DNA of 64,000 nucleotides from Hymenobacter sp. YIM 151500-1 (GTDB lineage Bacteria; Bacteroidota; Bacteroidia; Cytophagales; Hymenobacteraceae), in the NCBI RefSeq assembly GCF_025979885.1, contig NZ_CP110139.1, positions 1,240,001 to 1,304,000 of the forward strand. The letters are read 5' to 3'. The notes beneath the pieces were generated by a model. That model saw only the letters and a program-made list of their open reading frames with translations. It searched no databases and was not told where the DNA came from. Below are positions 1 through 10,423 of this stretch, piece after piece. Position 1 is the first letter of the stretch; each line of letters begins with the position of its first letter. A program made the position numbers and the translations under genes.

Positions 1-285
1 CTTGATGGTCACGGTGCCCTCTACGGCGCGGGAATTGTTTTCGAGGCTGATGTCAAGCTTGTAGTAGCTGACGTCGTAGCGGCTCATCTGCTGGCGGTGG
101 CGCACAGAGGCGTAGGCTGGGCGCTGGGCGTCGCCCTCCAGCTGGCGCAATCGGGTGTGGGCGCAGACCTGGGCGGCGGTGCCATCAAGGTCGGCAGGGT
201 CGAGGTGGGGGGCGGGAACCTGGGCGGCTACGGGGCCAGCCAGCAGGACCAGCACCCCGGCCGCACGGCGGAATAGTTGCTTCAT
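1..285 (-). CDS. M1 family metallopeptidase, N-terminal part (runs off the window)
   Basis: The gene starts with ATG at 285 on the minus strand and stays open to base 1, giving 95 residues; the rest lies outside. The N-terminus MKQLFRRAAGVLVLLAGPVAA is a signal peptide. Near residues 68-95 the segment SRYDVSYYKLDISLENNS followed by RAVEGTVTIK matches the opening beta-strand of M1 aminopeptidases, where substrate-binding begins. The zinc motif HExxH is not in the window, so the assignment rests on this short match. Family knowledge: exported M1 peptidases of Bacteroidota trim peptides in the periplasm or outside the cell and often carry a T9SS tail, which cannot be checked here. The gene diverges from the T9SS-sorted protein that starts at 443. 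Confidence 0.6.
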   Translation of the reverse strand, partial: MKQLFRRAAGVLVLLAGPVAAQVPAPHLDPADLDGTAAQVCAHTRLRQLEGDAQRPAYASVRHRQQMSRYDVSYYKLDISLENNSRAVEGTVTIK

Positions 286-442
286 ACTCAGTTGGAAAGG
301 AGGGAAAGAATGGAAAGGGAGCAGGGCGGAAGTACGGCCCAAGGTAAGCAGGGGCGGCGCAAGTTTCGGGCGCGCTGCACGGAAACCGGGCCGGCGGTTC
401 GTATCTTCCCTCTATCGTTATCCTTTCCTTCCAACCTGCGCT

Positions 443-2698
443 ATGTCAATTCCTTACCCTCTGCCCTGCCGATTACGCCTACTCCTCTTGCTTTTCCTCG
501 TGCTGGCCGGCGCTCCGGCGGCGTGGGCTACGCACCTGGTGGGCGGCGAGCTGGACCTGCAACACCGCGAAGGCAACACCTACCAGCTCACGCTGAATCT
601 GTACTTCGACGCCCTGAACGGCAACGCCGGCGCCCTCGACAATGAGCTGACAGCCAGCATCTTCGACCGTGCTACCAATGCCCGCGTGCTGGACCTGGAG
701 CTGCCGCTCACCAGCAACACGTTTGTGAGCTACACCAACCCCGCCTGCACCTCGCCCACGCTGGTGACGCGCCGGCTGGTGTACACGCGCAGCGTGGTGC
801 TGCTGCCCCAGAACTTCGGTAGCGCGGGCGGCTACTACGTGGCCGTGGAGCGGTGCTGCCGCAACGTGAGCATCAGCAACATTCAGGCCCCCGGCGACGC
901 GGCCCAAACCTTCTACCTGGAGTTTCCGGCCGTGGTGCGGGGCGGGCAGGCCTTTCGCAACTCCACACCCCATCGGTTTGCGCCCCTGGGCGACTACGCC
1001 TGCCTGAACGAGCAGTTCACCTACCCCTTCGGGGGCCAGGATGCCGACGGCGACTCCCTGGTGTATGAGCTGACCACGCCCCTGAACGGCCACGCGTCGG
1101 TGTCGGTGCCCAAGCCCATGGTGGCCAGCCCCGCACCCTATGAGCCTATCCGCTGGAACCCCGGCCTGTCGGTGAGCCGGCAGATACCGGGCTCCCCCAC
1201 CCTTACCATCGACCGGCGCACGGGCCAGCTGCAAGTGCGGCCCACCCAGCTGGGGCTGTTTGTGTTCGGCATCCGGTGCGTGGAGTACCGCCGGGGCGTG
1301 AAGCTGGGCGAGGTGCGGCGCGACTTCCAGTTGAAAGTGGTGCAGTGCCCGGTGAATGCCCGGCCCAAGGTGCTGCTCGGCATGCCGGGCCGGGCAGCAC
1401 CCTACCAGGTGGGCCGCGACACGCTGCGCCTGCGCCCCGGTGCGCCCCGCTGCTTCCGCCTGCGCTTCACCGACGCCGACCCCTCGTCGGCGCTCAGCCT
1501 GAGCTTGCGGCCCGTCAACTTCACGGCCCCGCTACCCACGCTGAGCGTGCTGCAAGGCACCGTGCGCGGGCCCGGCACCCCCGACACGCTGGTGTCGGAG
1601 CTGTGCTTTCCGGCTTGCTTTAACACCAGGGGCCGGGTGTACTTGCTGGACCTGATAGTGGCCGACAACGGCTGCCCCCTGCCCAAGCGCGACACCGTTC
1701 GGGTGGCTTTCACGGCCCAGCCCGACCCCAACGGCCCGCCTACGCTGCGCACCACGGCCGCCCAGCCCCTGCTAGCCCGCCCCGGCGACCTGATAACGTT
1801 TGACCTCGCCGCCATCGACCCCGACAACGACCCCGTGCAGCTGGAAATGACCGGCCGCGGCTTTGCGCCGGCCAGCCTGGGCGCCCAGCTTACCCAGGCT
1901 CAAAGCGGCAACCAGCGCACCGGCCGCTTCACGTGGCGCGTAGACTGCCGGGCCGTGGACCGCCCGGTGTACGAGTTTGAGTTTGCGGCCGTGACAACGC
2001 CCTGCAACGAGCGGACGGTGGCTACCGTGGTAGTGCCCGTGCAGATTGTGTACGAAAACCGCCCCCCGGCCCTGACCAGTACCCTGCCGCCCGCCACGGG
2101 CACGGCCCCGGTCGTGATTCGCCGGGCCTTGGGCGAAGTATACGAAGCCACCCTCACCGGCCTCGACCTGGACAATGACGCCCTGGCTCTGACGGCGGCG
2201 GGCCAGGGGTTTGAGCTGGGAGCCGTGGGCATGTCGTTTGTGCCCCGCAACGGGGCGGGCCAGGCCAGCGGCACGTTCCGGTGGGAGGCGTCTTGCGCCG
2301 CCGTGGCGGGCAGTGGTTCCGGCAACGGACTAGAGGTAACGTTTCAGTTGCAGGAAACCACCTGCCGACCCCAGCCCCAGACCCGCACGGTGCGCTTCGA
2401 GGTCATCAGCCCCGACACTACTACCTTCCTGCCCCCCAACATCATCACGCCCCGCCAGCGCGACAACAAAAACGACTTTTTCGAGCTGGACAACGTGCAA
2501 GCCAAGCTCCCGCCCGACTTCTGCAACTCCCGGTTTGCGGGCGTTAAAATCTTCAGCCGCTGGGGCAGCCTGGTGTACCAGTCGGGCAACCGCAGCTTCC
2601 GCTGGGACGGCGGCGGCCGGCCGGCGGGCGTGTACTACTACCTGGTCGAATTCACCGACAAGCGCCGCTACAAAGGCACCGTGACCATAGCAGAGTAA
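443..2698 (+). CDS. T9SS-sorted secreted protein with gliding-motility-type C-terminal domain
   Basis: A 751-residue exported protein. I take ATG 443 (MSIPYPLPCRLRLLLLLFLV) because a signal peptide with an AWA cleavage site follows at once; an open frame reaching back to 155 has no signal peptide. The first 200 residues start THLVGGELDLQHREG, a form common in secreted Bacteroidota proteins. Repeated beta-rich modules follow (VNFTAPLPTLSVLQG, RPGDLITFDLAAIDPDNDPV, TGLDLDNDALAL), resembling Ig or cadherin-like repeats. The last 85 residues (PNIITPRQRDNKNDFFEL, then FSRWGSLVYQS, RWDGGGRPAGVYYYLVEF) are the CHU_C / gliding-motility-associated C-terminal domain, a type B sorting signal for the type IX secretion system. 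Its role is probably a surface or adhesin-like protein; no catalytic motif is visible. Confidence 0.88.
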   Translation: MSIPYPLPCRLRLLLLLFLVLAGAPAAWATHLVGGELDLQHREGNTYQLTLNLYFDALNGNAGALDNELTASIFDRATNARVLDLELPLTSNTFVSYTNPACTSPTLVTRRLVYTRSVVLLPQNFGSAGGYYVAVERCCRNVSISNIQAPGDAAQTFYLEFPAVVRGGQAFRNSTPHRFAPLGDYACLNEQFTYPFGGQDADGDSLVYELTTPLNGHASVSVPKPMVASPAPYEPIRWNPGLSVSRQIPGSPTLTIDRRTGQLQVRPTQLGLFVFGIRCVEYRRGVKLGEVRRDFQLKVVQCPVNARPKVLLGMPGRAAPYQVGRDTLRLRPGAPRCFRLRFTDADPSSALSLSLRPVNFTAPLPTLSVLQGTVRGPGTPDTLVSELCFPACFNTRGRVYLLDLIVADNGCPLPKRDTVRVAFTAQPDPNGPPTLRTTAAQPLLARPGDLITFDLAAIDPDNDPVQLEMTGRGFAPASLGAQLTQAQSGNQRTGRFTWRVDCRAVDRPVYEFEFAAVTTPCNERTVATVVVPVQIVYENRPPALTSTLPPATGTAPVVIRRALGEVYEATLTGLDLDNDALALTAAGQGFELGAVGMSFVPRNGAGQASGTFRWEASCAAVAGSGSGNGLEVTFQLQETTCRPQPQTRTVRFEVISPDTTTFLPPNIITPRQRDNKNDFFELDNVQAKLPPDFCNSRFAGVKIFSRWGSLVYQSGNRSFRWDGGGRPAGVYYYLVEFTDKRRYKGTVTIAE

Positions 2699-2736
2699 GT
2701 TTTTGCGTTTTTGGGTAATGGGGTGACACGTAAACG

Positions 2737-2835
2737 GTCATGCTGAGCGCAGCCGTAGTCGAAGCATCTCTACCGCTTCGTCCCCACGAATGGAGTTAGC
2801 CCGCGGTAGAGATGCTTCGCGGGGCTCAGCATGAC
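2737..2835. repeat. Palindromic element, family A, copy 1
   Basis: Imperfect inverted repeat. The left arm begins GTCATGCTGAGC and continues CGAAGCATCTCTACCGC; the right arm is its complement and ends GCTCAGCATGAC. Other copies are at 38403-38510, 60237-60347 and 63948 onwards. It lies between the T9SS-sorted gene and the convergent oxidase gene. Bases 2836-2904 are degenerate TCACC/CATCACC tracts. The size and dispersed intergenic copies are REP-like. Confidence 0.8.
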
Positions 2836-2904
2836 TGTTCTCTTATCACCTGTCTCCTGTCACCATTTACCTCATCACCCCATCACTTCTTCACCCCAAA
2901 AAAC

Positions 2905-3549
2905 CTAATACAAAAACAGAAACGCCATGAACAGCGCCACCCACAGGCCGTCGATAAAGTGCCAGTAGAGCGTAATCATGTGCAGCTGGAGGCGGCGGTA
3001 GGGGTTGCGGATGAAGACGAGGCTGCGCACAGCGTCGCGGGCGGCGTGGCTAGTGCGCAGCAGCAGGGCTAGCAGAAATAGCATGCCGCCCAGCAGGTGT
3101 GCTACGTGCAGGGCCGAAATCAGGTAGATGTAGGTGCCGCTGGCCACGCCATCGAGCACCACGCCCTGGGCCATCAGCTCGCGCCAGCCCAGCACTTGCA
3201 AGCCCGCGTACACGCTGCCCAGCAGCAGGGTGGCGCCCAGGCAGCGTTGCAGGGCCCGCAGGTCGTCGGTGGCGTAGAGGCGCTTGGCCTGGCTGATGGT
3301 ATAGCTGCTGATGAGCAGCACCACGGTACTCAACGAGAAAAAGCGGGGCAGCGGATACACGCCGGTGGGCGTCCCGCTGATGGCGCGGGTGTGGGCGTAC
3401 GCCACTACCAGTATCACGAACAGCACCGTAATTCCGACCAGCCCCAGGTAGAGCATCATGAGCAAGGGCGGCAGGCGCTCCATGCGCTGAAAGGCGGAGG
3501 CGGGGCGGCCGGCCCCTACACGGTTGGTAGATTCTTTATCGGAGTTCAT
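2905..3549 (-). CDS. Cytochrome c oxidase subunit III (heme-copper oxidase subunit 3)
   Basis: A 214-residue membrane protein with five to six hydrophobic helices. The ending HMITLYWHFIDGLWVALFMA is the conserved last helix of heme-copper oxidase subunit III, and SALHVAHLLGGMLFLLAL matches the helix before it. The subunit supports oxygen reduction by subunit I in the inner membrane and has no redox centre of its own. It is shorter than mitochondrial subunit III (about 260), as in many bacterial types. No subunit I or II gene is next to it, so it stands apart from the main oxidase operon in this window; it could serve a caa3-type or alternative complex encoded elsewhere. Start ATG 3549 is preceded by a normal-looking upstream region. 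Confidence 0.85.
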   Translation of the reverse strand: MNSDKESTNRVGAGRPASAFQRMERLPPLLMMLYLGLVGITVLFVILVVAYAHTRAISGTPTGVYPLPRFFSLSTVVLLISSYTISQAKRLYATDDLRALQRCLGATLLLGSVYAGLQVLGWRELMAQGVVLDGVASGTYIYLISALHVAHLLGGMLFLLALLLRTSHAARDAVRSLVFIRNPYRRLQLHMITLYWHFIDGLWVALFMAFLFLY

Positions 3550-3889
3550 CGGGCGGAAAAATCGGGCGGGGTGCGACTAGGCAAACCAATCTAAAGCCCT
3601 TTAGTTCCGGCCCTGATGGGCATTTTCGGCGCAGCGGGCCACCAGCAAGCTACGCAAAACCCACGGCCCCCGCTATACGGAATTCCGGCTTTATTCGGCC
3701 CGGTGCCCGGATTTTTTCTGTGCCCTGCCGAGCTTAACCAGACCTTGTACTGAGGCGCTGGAAACCCTGCAAGTCGCCGCAGGCGGACAGTTGGCATTTT
3801 TCTATCGAATCGTCCTGCTGCGCAGGTGGCGCATCAAGCCAAGGTGCGGAGCAGGACGGTCTACTTGTCACCATTCACCCCATCACCAC

Positions 3890-4237
3890 CTACTTTCCCC
3901 GGAAAAAGGAGCCGATTTTTCCCAGCACGGCATTCAGGGTGATTTTGTGGGTGCGGCCTTCCCCGAATACTACGTGGGTTTTGCCGGTCACGCGCAGGTC
4001 CAGCACCAGGCCCAGCTGCACGGCCAGGTTGTGGAGCTGTTGCAGCGGGTCGGGGGCGTTGGGGTTCTTGGGCTTAGGCGGCGCGTTGGGGTCGCGGGGC
4101 GGACCGGCCGTAATTTTGTCGAACACGCGCTGGCTGGGGAAGTTGATGATGAGGTAGCCACCCGCGGCGGCCACCTGGATATCGTCGCCATCGAGGGTAA
4201 TCACCAGCCGGGCCTCCAGTTCCAGGCCGCTAGCCAA
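3890..4237 (-). CDS. Hypothetical protein, probable C-terminal half of a frameshifted gene
   Basis: 115 residues from a TTG codon at 4237, with no recognised family. The product has a beta-rich first part (LEARLVITLDGDDIQVAAAG) and a Pro/Asn-rich linker (residues 45-63). Its start lies inside the end of the upstream gene at 4230-4469 in another frame. If one C of the five-C run at minus-strand bases 4255-4259 is skipped, the two frames join into one protein of about 190 residues reading SPALPQLAPSTLASGLELEA across the joint. I therefore think this is the second half of one protein, broken by a real mutation or a homopolymer read error. Its role is unknown; no signal peptide is seen. Confidence 0.5.
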   Translation of the reverse strand: MASGLELEARLVITLDGDDIQVAAAGGYLIINFPSQRVFDKITAGPPRDPNAPPKPKNPNAPDPLQQLHNLAVQLGLVLDLRVTGKTHVVFGEGRTHKITLNAVLGKIGSFFRGK

Positions 4238-4469
4238 GGTGCTCGGGGCTAGCTGGGGGCAGCGCCGGGCTGACGGCCGGCAGGTTTTCGCCGCGGGTCC
4301 GGATGCGCAGGGAACCGTTGAGGCGCCACGTGGTGGGCACGGCGGGGTTTTGCGGATTGGGCACCTGCAATTCCATCTGCTCGAAATTCAGGGCCAGCTC
4401 TACCCCGCCCGAAAGCTTGGAGAGCAGCGAAGCGGCCGTGTCGGCCCAGGAAGTAGATTGATCAGCCAT
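4230..4469 (-). CDS. Hypothetical protein, probable N-terminal half of a frameshifted gene
   Basis: 79 residues from ATG 4469 (MADQSTSWADTAASLLSKLS). This start is supported by a -7 like box CATCTTTG (minus strand) about 30 bases upstream, which lies inside the longer open frame reaching to 4613. The sequence NPQNPAVPTTWRLNGSLRIR has a beta-strand look. The last residues (PPASPEHLG) appear to be out of frame: shifting by one base in the C run near 4255-4259 continues into the downstream frame at 3890-4237. No family recognised. It diverges from the exported protein gene starting at 4658. Confidence 0.5.
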   Translation of the reverse strand: MADQSTSWADTAASLLSKLSGGVELALNFEQMELQVPNPQNPAVPTTWRLNGSLRIRTRGENLPAVSPALPPASPEHLG

Positions 4470-4657
4470 ACAGAGCAATGCGGTAAGCCGGCGCGCCGCC
4501 AGCAGCGCAAAGATGCGCGGAAAGTGCAGAAAACAAACCTGGCCCAGGGACGCAGAGTGCACAACCGGACCCGCCGAACCTAAACCACGGCGCCCTGCGT
4601 ATGCAAGCCCCACGGCAGAATGCCTCTTTTAGTGAGTGGTGATTTTTCGAGTATACT

Positions 4658-5458
4658 ATGCTTCGTTCTTCTTTGCTTGGGCTGCTGGCTCTGGTTCTGG
4701 TTCCGGGAGGTGCGTGGGCGCAACAGCCCGCCGCGGCAGCACCCTCCACCCCTACCCCATTTGGCTTGCACGACGACACCGAGCTGGTGTATGAGCTACA
4801 GGACGGCAAAGGCCGGCGCACCGGCACGCTGCGCCAGCGCGTGGTACACTTCGGGGAAGAGCAAAACAAGAAAAAGACCGTCACGACCACTACGGCCCTG
4901 CTGAAAAGCGGCCAGTACGACGCCCGCGACCGGCTGCTGAATATGCAGGACCTCACCTTCCGCTGCCGCCAGGACACCAGCTTCACCGACGGCGCCAGTG
5001 AGCTGCCGCAGGAACGCCTGCGCTCTTTCCGCGACCGTCTCTTTACCTACTCGCCCGTGCCGCTGGCCTGGCCCAATCAGCCTACCGTGGGCAGCACCCT
5101 GCCTAGCGGCGGCACCAGCGTGCAGGTCAGCAGCACGGCCGTGGATATTGCCCGGGTGTACGCCACCGTCCGGAACCGCCGCGTGGCCGGTGGGCCCGCC
5201 CCGCTCGCCACGCCGGCCGGTACGTTTAGCTGCTACCAGGTGGAGGCCCAGCACGAAACCGGCACCGTCGCCCGCACCGACATGACCATGCGCACCGCCG
5301 TGCGCGTCGTCGACTACTACTCGCCCACGGTGGGGCTGGTGAAGTCGGAGGTGTACGACAAGAACGGCAAGCTGGAGCGGGTGCGGGTGCTGACGGCCGT
5401 TAACCGGACCGGCAACCCCGCCCCCGCCCCAGTCGGCAGCCAGTCGAACCGGCCGTAA
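4658..5458 (+). CDS. Exported protein, DUF3108/TapB-like
   Basis: 266 residues with a clear signal peptide (MLRSSLLGLLALVLVPGGAWA, cleaved after AWA). The mature part has strands typical of proteins that convert a measured state into a score or bind lipid: residues 45-75 DTELVYELQDGKGRRTG, and late motifs CYQVEAQHETGT, VRVVDYYSPTVGLVKSE and KLERVRVLTAVN. This layout (GTFxCYxV ... DYYSPxVGLVKSExY) resembles the DUF3108/TapB-like families; I recognise the layout rather than a function. The gene is followed after 54 bases by a DUF4920 lipoprotein on the same strand and may be co-transcribed with it. Role unknown, probably periplasmic. Confidence 0.6.
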   Translation: MLRSSLLGLLALVLVPGGAWAQQPAAAAPSTPTPFGLHDDTELVYELQDGKGRRTGTLRQRVVHFGEEQNKKKTVTTTTALLKSGQYDARDRLLNMQDLTFRCRQDTSFTDGASELPQERLRSFRDRLFTYSPVPLAWPNQPTVGSTLPSGGTSVQVSSTAVDIARVYATVRNRRVAGGPAPLATPAGTFSCYQVEAQHETGTVARTDMTMRTAVRVVDYYSPTVGLVKSEVYDKNGKLERVRVLTAVNRTGNPAPAPVGSQSNRP

Positions 5459-5512
5459 GGGCAAAAAGTCGTATTTTCAGGCCTCCAACCTGACTTCCCG
5501 ACTTCCCCCACG

Positions 5513-6031
5513 ATGAACTACGCCCTTCTTCCCGCCGCGGGCCTGCTGGCAGTGCTGGCCGGCTGCCAGCCCTCGGCCCGCTCTGAGGCCGACGAGGCGG
5601 CCCAGGCCTCGTCCGCTTCCGCTACCCAAGCTGCCCTCAGCGGCAAAACCTACGGCACTCCCATTTCAGCCGCCGGCGCCCAGCCGGTAGCCAAACTAGC
5701 CAACCTGCTCGGCAGCAACGACTCGGCGCAGGTGAAGCTGGTGGGCAAGGCCACGGCCGTGTGCCAGGCCAAGGGCTGCTGGCTGACCATGCAAACCCCA
5801 CAGGGGCAGTCGATGCGGGTGCGGTTCAAAGACTACGCCTTTTTCGTACCCAAAGACATAGCCGGCAAAACGGTAGTTATCAACGGCTGGGCCCACCGCG
5901 AAACCGTGCCGGTGGAAGACCTGCGCCACTATGCCCAGGACGCCGGCAAGTCGGCTCAGGAAGTGGCCGCCATCACCCAGCCCGAGCAGCAGCTCAACTT
6001 CGAGGCCGACGGGGTGCTGGTGGCCGAGTAA
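5513..6031 (+). CDS. DUF4920 domain lipoprotein
   Basis: 172 residues. The N-terminus ends in a lipobox (LAVLAGC), so it should be a lipid-anchored protein. After a Ser/Ala-rich linker, the domain from residue 45 on (GKTYGTPISAAGAQPV, CQAKGCWLTMQTPQG, RFKDYAFFVPKDIAGKTVV, GWAHRETVPVEDLRHYA) fits DUF4920, a small beta-barrel family found across Bacteroidota. The paired cysteines in VCQAKGCW are family-typical and could bind a metal or form a disulphide (inference). It follows the exported gene at 4658-5458 and is followed by palindromic family B. Confidence 0.8.
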   Translation: MNYALLPAAGLLAVLAGCQPSARSEADEAAQASSASATQAALSGKTYGTPISAAGAQPVAKLANLLGSNDSAQVKLVGKATAVCQAKGCWLTMQTPQGQSMRVRFKDYAFFVPKDIAGKTVVINGWAHRETVPVEDLRHYAQDAGKSAQEVAAITQPEQQLNFEADGVLVAE

Positions 6032-6080
6032 TGGCCAGACCTGAGACTGTGTCAAGTGAGGGGTGAGACCCAAGCACAGT

Positions 6081-6190
6081 AGCCCCGGCGGGGCGGCATG
6101 TCGGTAGAAACTTCTCTCAACATCAAAAAGCCCCAGCGGGGCGACACTTGTTATCCACGGATAGCAGGTGCCGCCCCGCTGGGGCTTTGC
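6081..6190. repeat. Palindromic element, family B, copy 1 (left outer arm plus inner hairpin)
   Basis: The left outer arm reads AGCCCCGGCGGGGCGGCATG then TCGGTAGAAAC. The inner hairpin pairs AAAGCCCCAGCGGGGCGACA with its complement ending GGGGCTTT. The complete nested form is at 30031-30197; here the right outer arm is missing. The U-rich right side of the inner hairpin could terminate the DUF4920 transcript. Bases 6191-6418 carry the ligA leader and nothing else I can name. Confidence 0.75.
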
Positions 6191-6217
6191 TTTTCTGGCG
6201 GCGTACGTGTGCTGTAG

Positions 6218-8611
<2,394 letters not shown>

Positions 8612-8770
8612 AGCCCTGAAACCGGCTCCCGGGCCGGAACTTCTCACGCTGTGCCAATCCGGGCCGCCGCGCGGCCGGACACCACTCCCACCTTGGCGCA
8701 CCGGGGAAGCCTCCGCCCGGGAGTTCCGGTGGCGAACAGCCCTTCAGCTGCAACCTTCGCCCCGGCCGCG

Positions 8771-8778
8771 TATCTTTC
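8771..8778 (+). promoter_or_regulatory. Possible -7 box for the rhodanese gene
   Basis: TATCTTTC, one base from the Bacteroidota consensus TAnnTTTG, 30 bases before the start at 8809. No clear -33 box. Confidence 0.4.
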
Positions 8779-8808
8779 GCGCATCTACCACCTTCTATCG
8801 GTTTCGGT

Positions 8809-9249
8809 ATGCTTCGCTTTCTGACTATCAGCGCTTTCCTGAGCCTGCCCCTACTGGCTCAGGCCCAAACCCTGCCCACCACGGCGCCCGAGCTACAGCA
8901 ACAGCCCCGTTTCACCGACACCGGCGTCGTAGCGCCGCCCAGCCTGCCCGTAGCGCCGTTGCCCGAGGTCAAGAAGGCCCTGACTCAGCCCGATGCGGTG
9001 CTGCTCGACGTGCGCACCCCGGCCGAGTACGCCGCCGGCCACCTGCCCGGCGCCCAAAACCTCGATTACCGCTCCCCGGAATTTGCTAAGCAGCTGGCCT
9101 TGCTCGACCCCCAGAAAACGTATGTGCTCTACTGTGCCTCCGGCAACCGCAGCGGCAAAGCGGCCGTGCTCATGCAGGAGAAAGGCTTTCAGAAGGTAGT
9201 AAATGCCGGTGGCTATCCGGCGTTGAAAGAGAGCGGCGTAAAAAAGTAA
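8809..9249 (+). CDS. Exported rhodanese-like domain protein
   Basis: 146 residues with a signal peptide (MLRFLTISAFLSLPLLAQA). The rhodanese domain spans about residues 50-140: LLDVRTPAEYAAGHLPGAQN is the conserved entry segment and YVLYCASGNRSGKAA carries the active-site cysteine C109, which takes up the sulphur atom. Exported single-domain rhodaneses handle sulphur or thiol groups in the periplasm; the substrate is unknown. The stop TAA at 9247-9249 lies inside the first bases of palindrome H, whose sequence runs straight out of the last two Lys codons. Confidence 0.88.
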   Translation: MLRFLTISAFLSLPLLAQAQTLPTTAPELQQQPRFTDTGVVAPPSLPVAPLPEVKKALTQPDAVLLDVRTPAEYAAGHLPGAQNLDYRSPEFAKQLALLDPQKTYVLYCASGNRSGKAAVLMQEKGFQKVVNAGGYPALKESGVKK

Positions 9250-9363
9250 TGCTGAGCTCCCGCTTGGCGCTACGAGCAGAGCGAGTATCCTTGCGGCTGC
9301 ACCACAGGGTGCGGTACTAGATACTCGCTCTGCTCGTGGCGCCGAGCGGGAGCTCAGCGTTAC
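9246..9363. repeat. Palindromic element, family H
   Basis: Inverted repeat of about 118 bases. The left arm is GTAATGCTGAGCTCCCGC, then CGAGCAGAGCGAGTA after a short gap; the right arm is the near-perfect complement, ending GCGGGAGCTCAGCGTTAC. It fills the gap between two convergent genes: the rhodanese stop is inside the left arm, and the deacetylase stop at 9365 is two bases beyond the right arm. It may act as a two-way terminator. Confidence 0.85.
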
Positions 9364-9364
9364 A

Positions 9365-10294
9365 TTAAAAAGACTGCACCATGCTGTTGTGCAGGGTACG
9401 GGGGCTCCAGTAGCCGCTGGCAATGATGCGGCGGATGGTGTAGAGTGGGTCCTGAGGGTCGCGCTTCTCGGCCAGGATAAAGGCCGCGTCCATGCCCCGT
9501 TTTTTCAGCTCCGGAATGGCCTCCGGGTTCCAGAGGCCGAAGGGGTAGGCGAAGTAGTTGATTTTCTTGCCCGTAATTTCTTCGAGCTTTTTGGTGGGCT
9601 CCTCGATTTGCGTCACCCAGTCCTGGCCCTGGTATTTCTTTACGTTGTGGTGGTCCCAGGTGTGGGAGCCGATGACATTGCCTTCGTCGGCGAGCTGCTT
9701 GATCTGGGCCTTGCTCATGTAGCGCGGCCGCCCGATGCTCACCGTCATGATGAAGTACACGGCCTTGAAGCCGTATTTGTCGAGCGTGGGCCGGGCCACG
9801 GTGAACTGGTCGAGGTCGGTGTCGTCGAAAGTCAGCATCACCGGCTTGGAGGGCAGGGGCGCCCCGGTGGTCAGGTAGGCGAAGAGTTGGTCGGGCAGAA
9901 TGGTGTGGTAGCCCGAGTCGGCCAGCATCTTGATTTGCTCTTTGAAGCGCTCCACCGGCACGATGTAGTCCTTGGCGCCTTTGGAATCCTTGGGTCGCCA
10001 CTCCCGAATCTGGTGGTAACACAGGATAGGCACCTGCGGGCGGGCCGTGATGGTGGCGGCGTCGGCCCGCTTGCCGGGCGGGATGGTGGTGGGGCTGCCG
10101 GTGTTGCCAGCGGGGGCGGCCGGGGCCGGACTGGCGGCAGAAGAGCCGGCCGTGGCAGCGGAGTCGGCGCCGGGGCTGGCGTTGGAAGCGGCCGACTCGG
10201 CAGCGTTGGCGGTTTTGGAGTCGGTACAGGCGGGCAGGGCGCCGAGGGTGGCCAGGGTAGCTGCGGCCAGCAGCGGGTAATGGGTAAGCTTCAC
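9365..10294 (-). CDS. Polysaccharide deacetylase family lipoprotein
   Basis: 309 residues from GTG 10294, chosen because a lipoprotein signal follows directly (VKLTHYPLLAAATLATLG then ALPAC); a longer frame to 10408 would bury it. An Ala/Ser/Pro-rich linker covers residues 25-75. The NodB-like domain starts at VPILCYHQI. MLTFDDTDLDQ holds the catalytic and metal aspartates, and GSHTWDHHNV the two metal-binding histidines. Such enzymes remove N-acetyl groups from peptidoglycan or exopolysaccharide at the cell surface; the true substrate is not shown. It is convergent with the rhodanese gene across palindrome H and diverges from dapA with 129 bases between. Confidence 0.88.
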   Translation of the reverse strand: MKLTHYPLLAAATLATLGALPACTDSKTANAAESAASNASPGADSAATAGSSAASPAPAAPAGNTGSPTTIPPGKRADAATITARPQVPILCYHQIREWRPKDSKGAKDYIVPVERFKEQIKMLADSGYHTILPDQLFAYLTTGAPLPSKPVMLTFDDTDLDQFTVARPTLDKYGFKAVYFIMTVSIGRPRYMSKAQIKQLADEGNVIGSHTWDHHNVKKYQGQDWVTQIEEPTKKLEEITGKKINYFAYPFGLWNPEAIPELKKRGMDAAFILAEKRDPQDPLYTIRRIIASGYWSPRTLHNSMVQSF

Positions 10295-10374
10295 GGATGA
10301 GGGATGTAACGCGGCGGGCGGGGCCCGGGCCGTACTGGGGAGAGAAAACAGGACGACCTTCGCCGCCGGCATTG

Positions 10375-10382
10375 TACCTTCG
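10375..10382 (+). promoter_or_regulatory. -7 box of dapA
   Basis: TACCTTCG, one base from TAnnTTTG, 42 bases before the dapA start; the box recurs in the same form before several genes in this window. Confidence 0.5.
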
Positions 10383-10423
10383 CCGCGGGTCATTCCTCCA
10401 CAAATCAACCGCTAATTTCCCGC

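Noticed and set aside
3591..3797. 68-codon minus-strand frame
   Set aside because: No signal, no similarity, and its 3' end runs up to the oxidase gene upstream region, which must hold a promoter.
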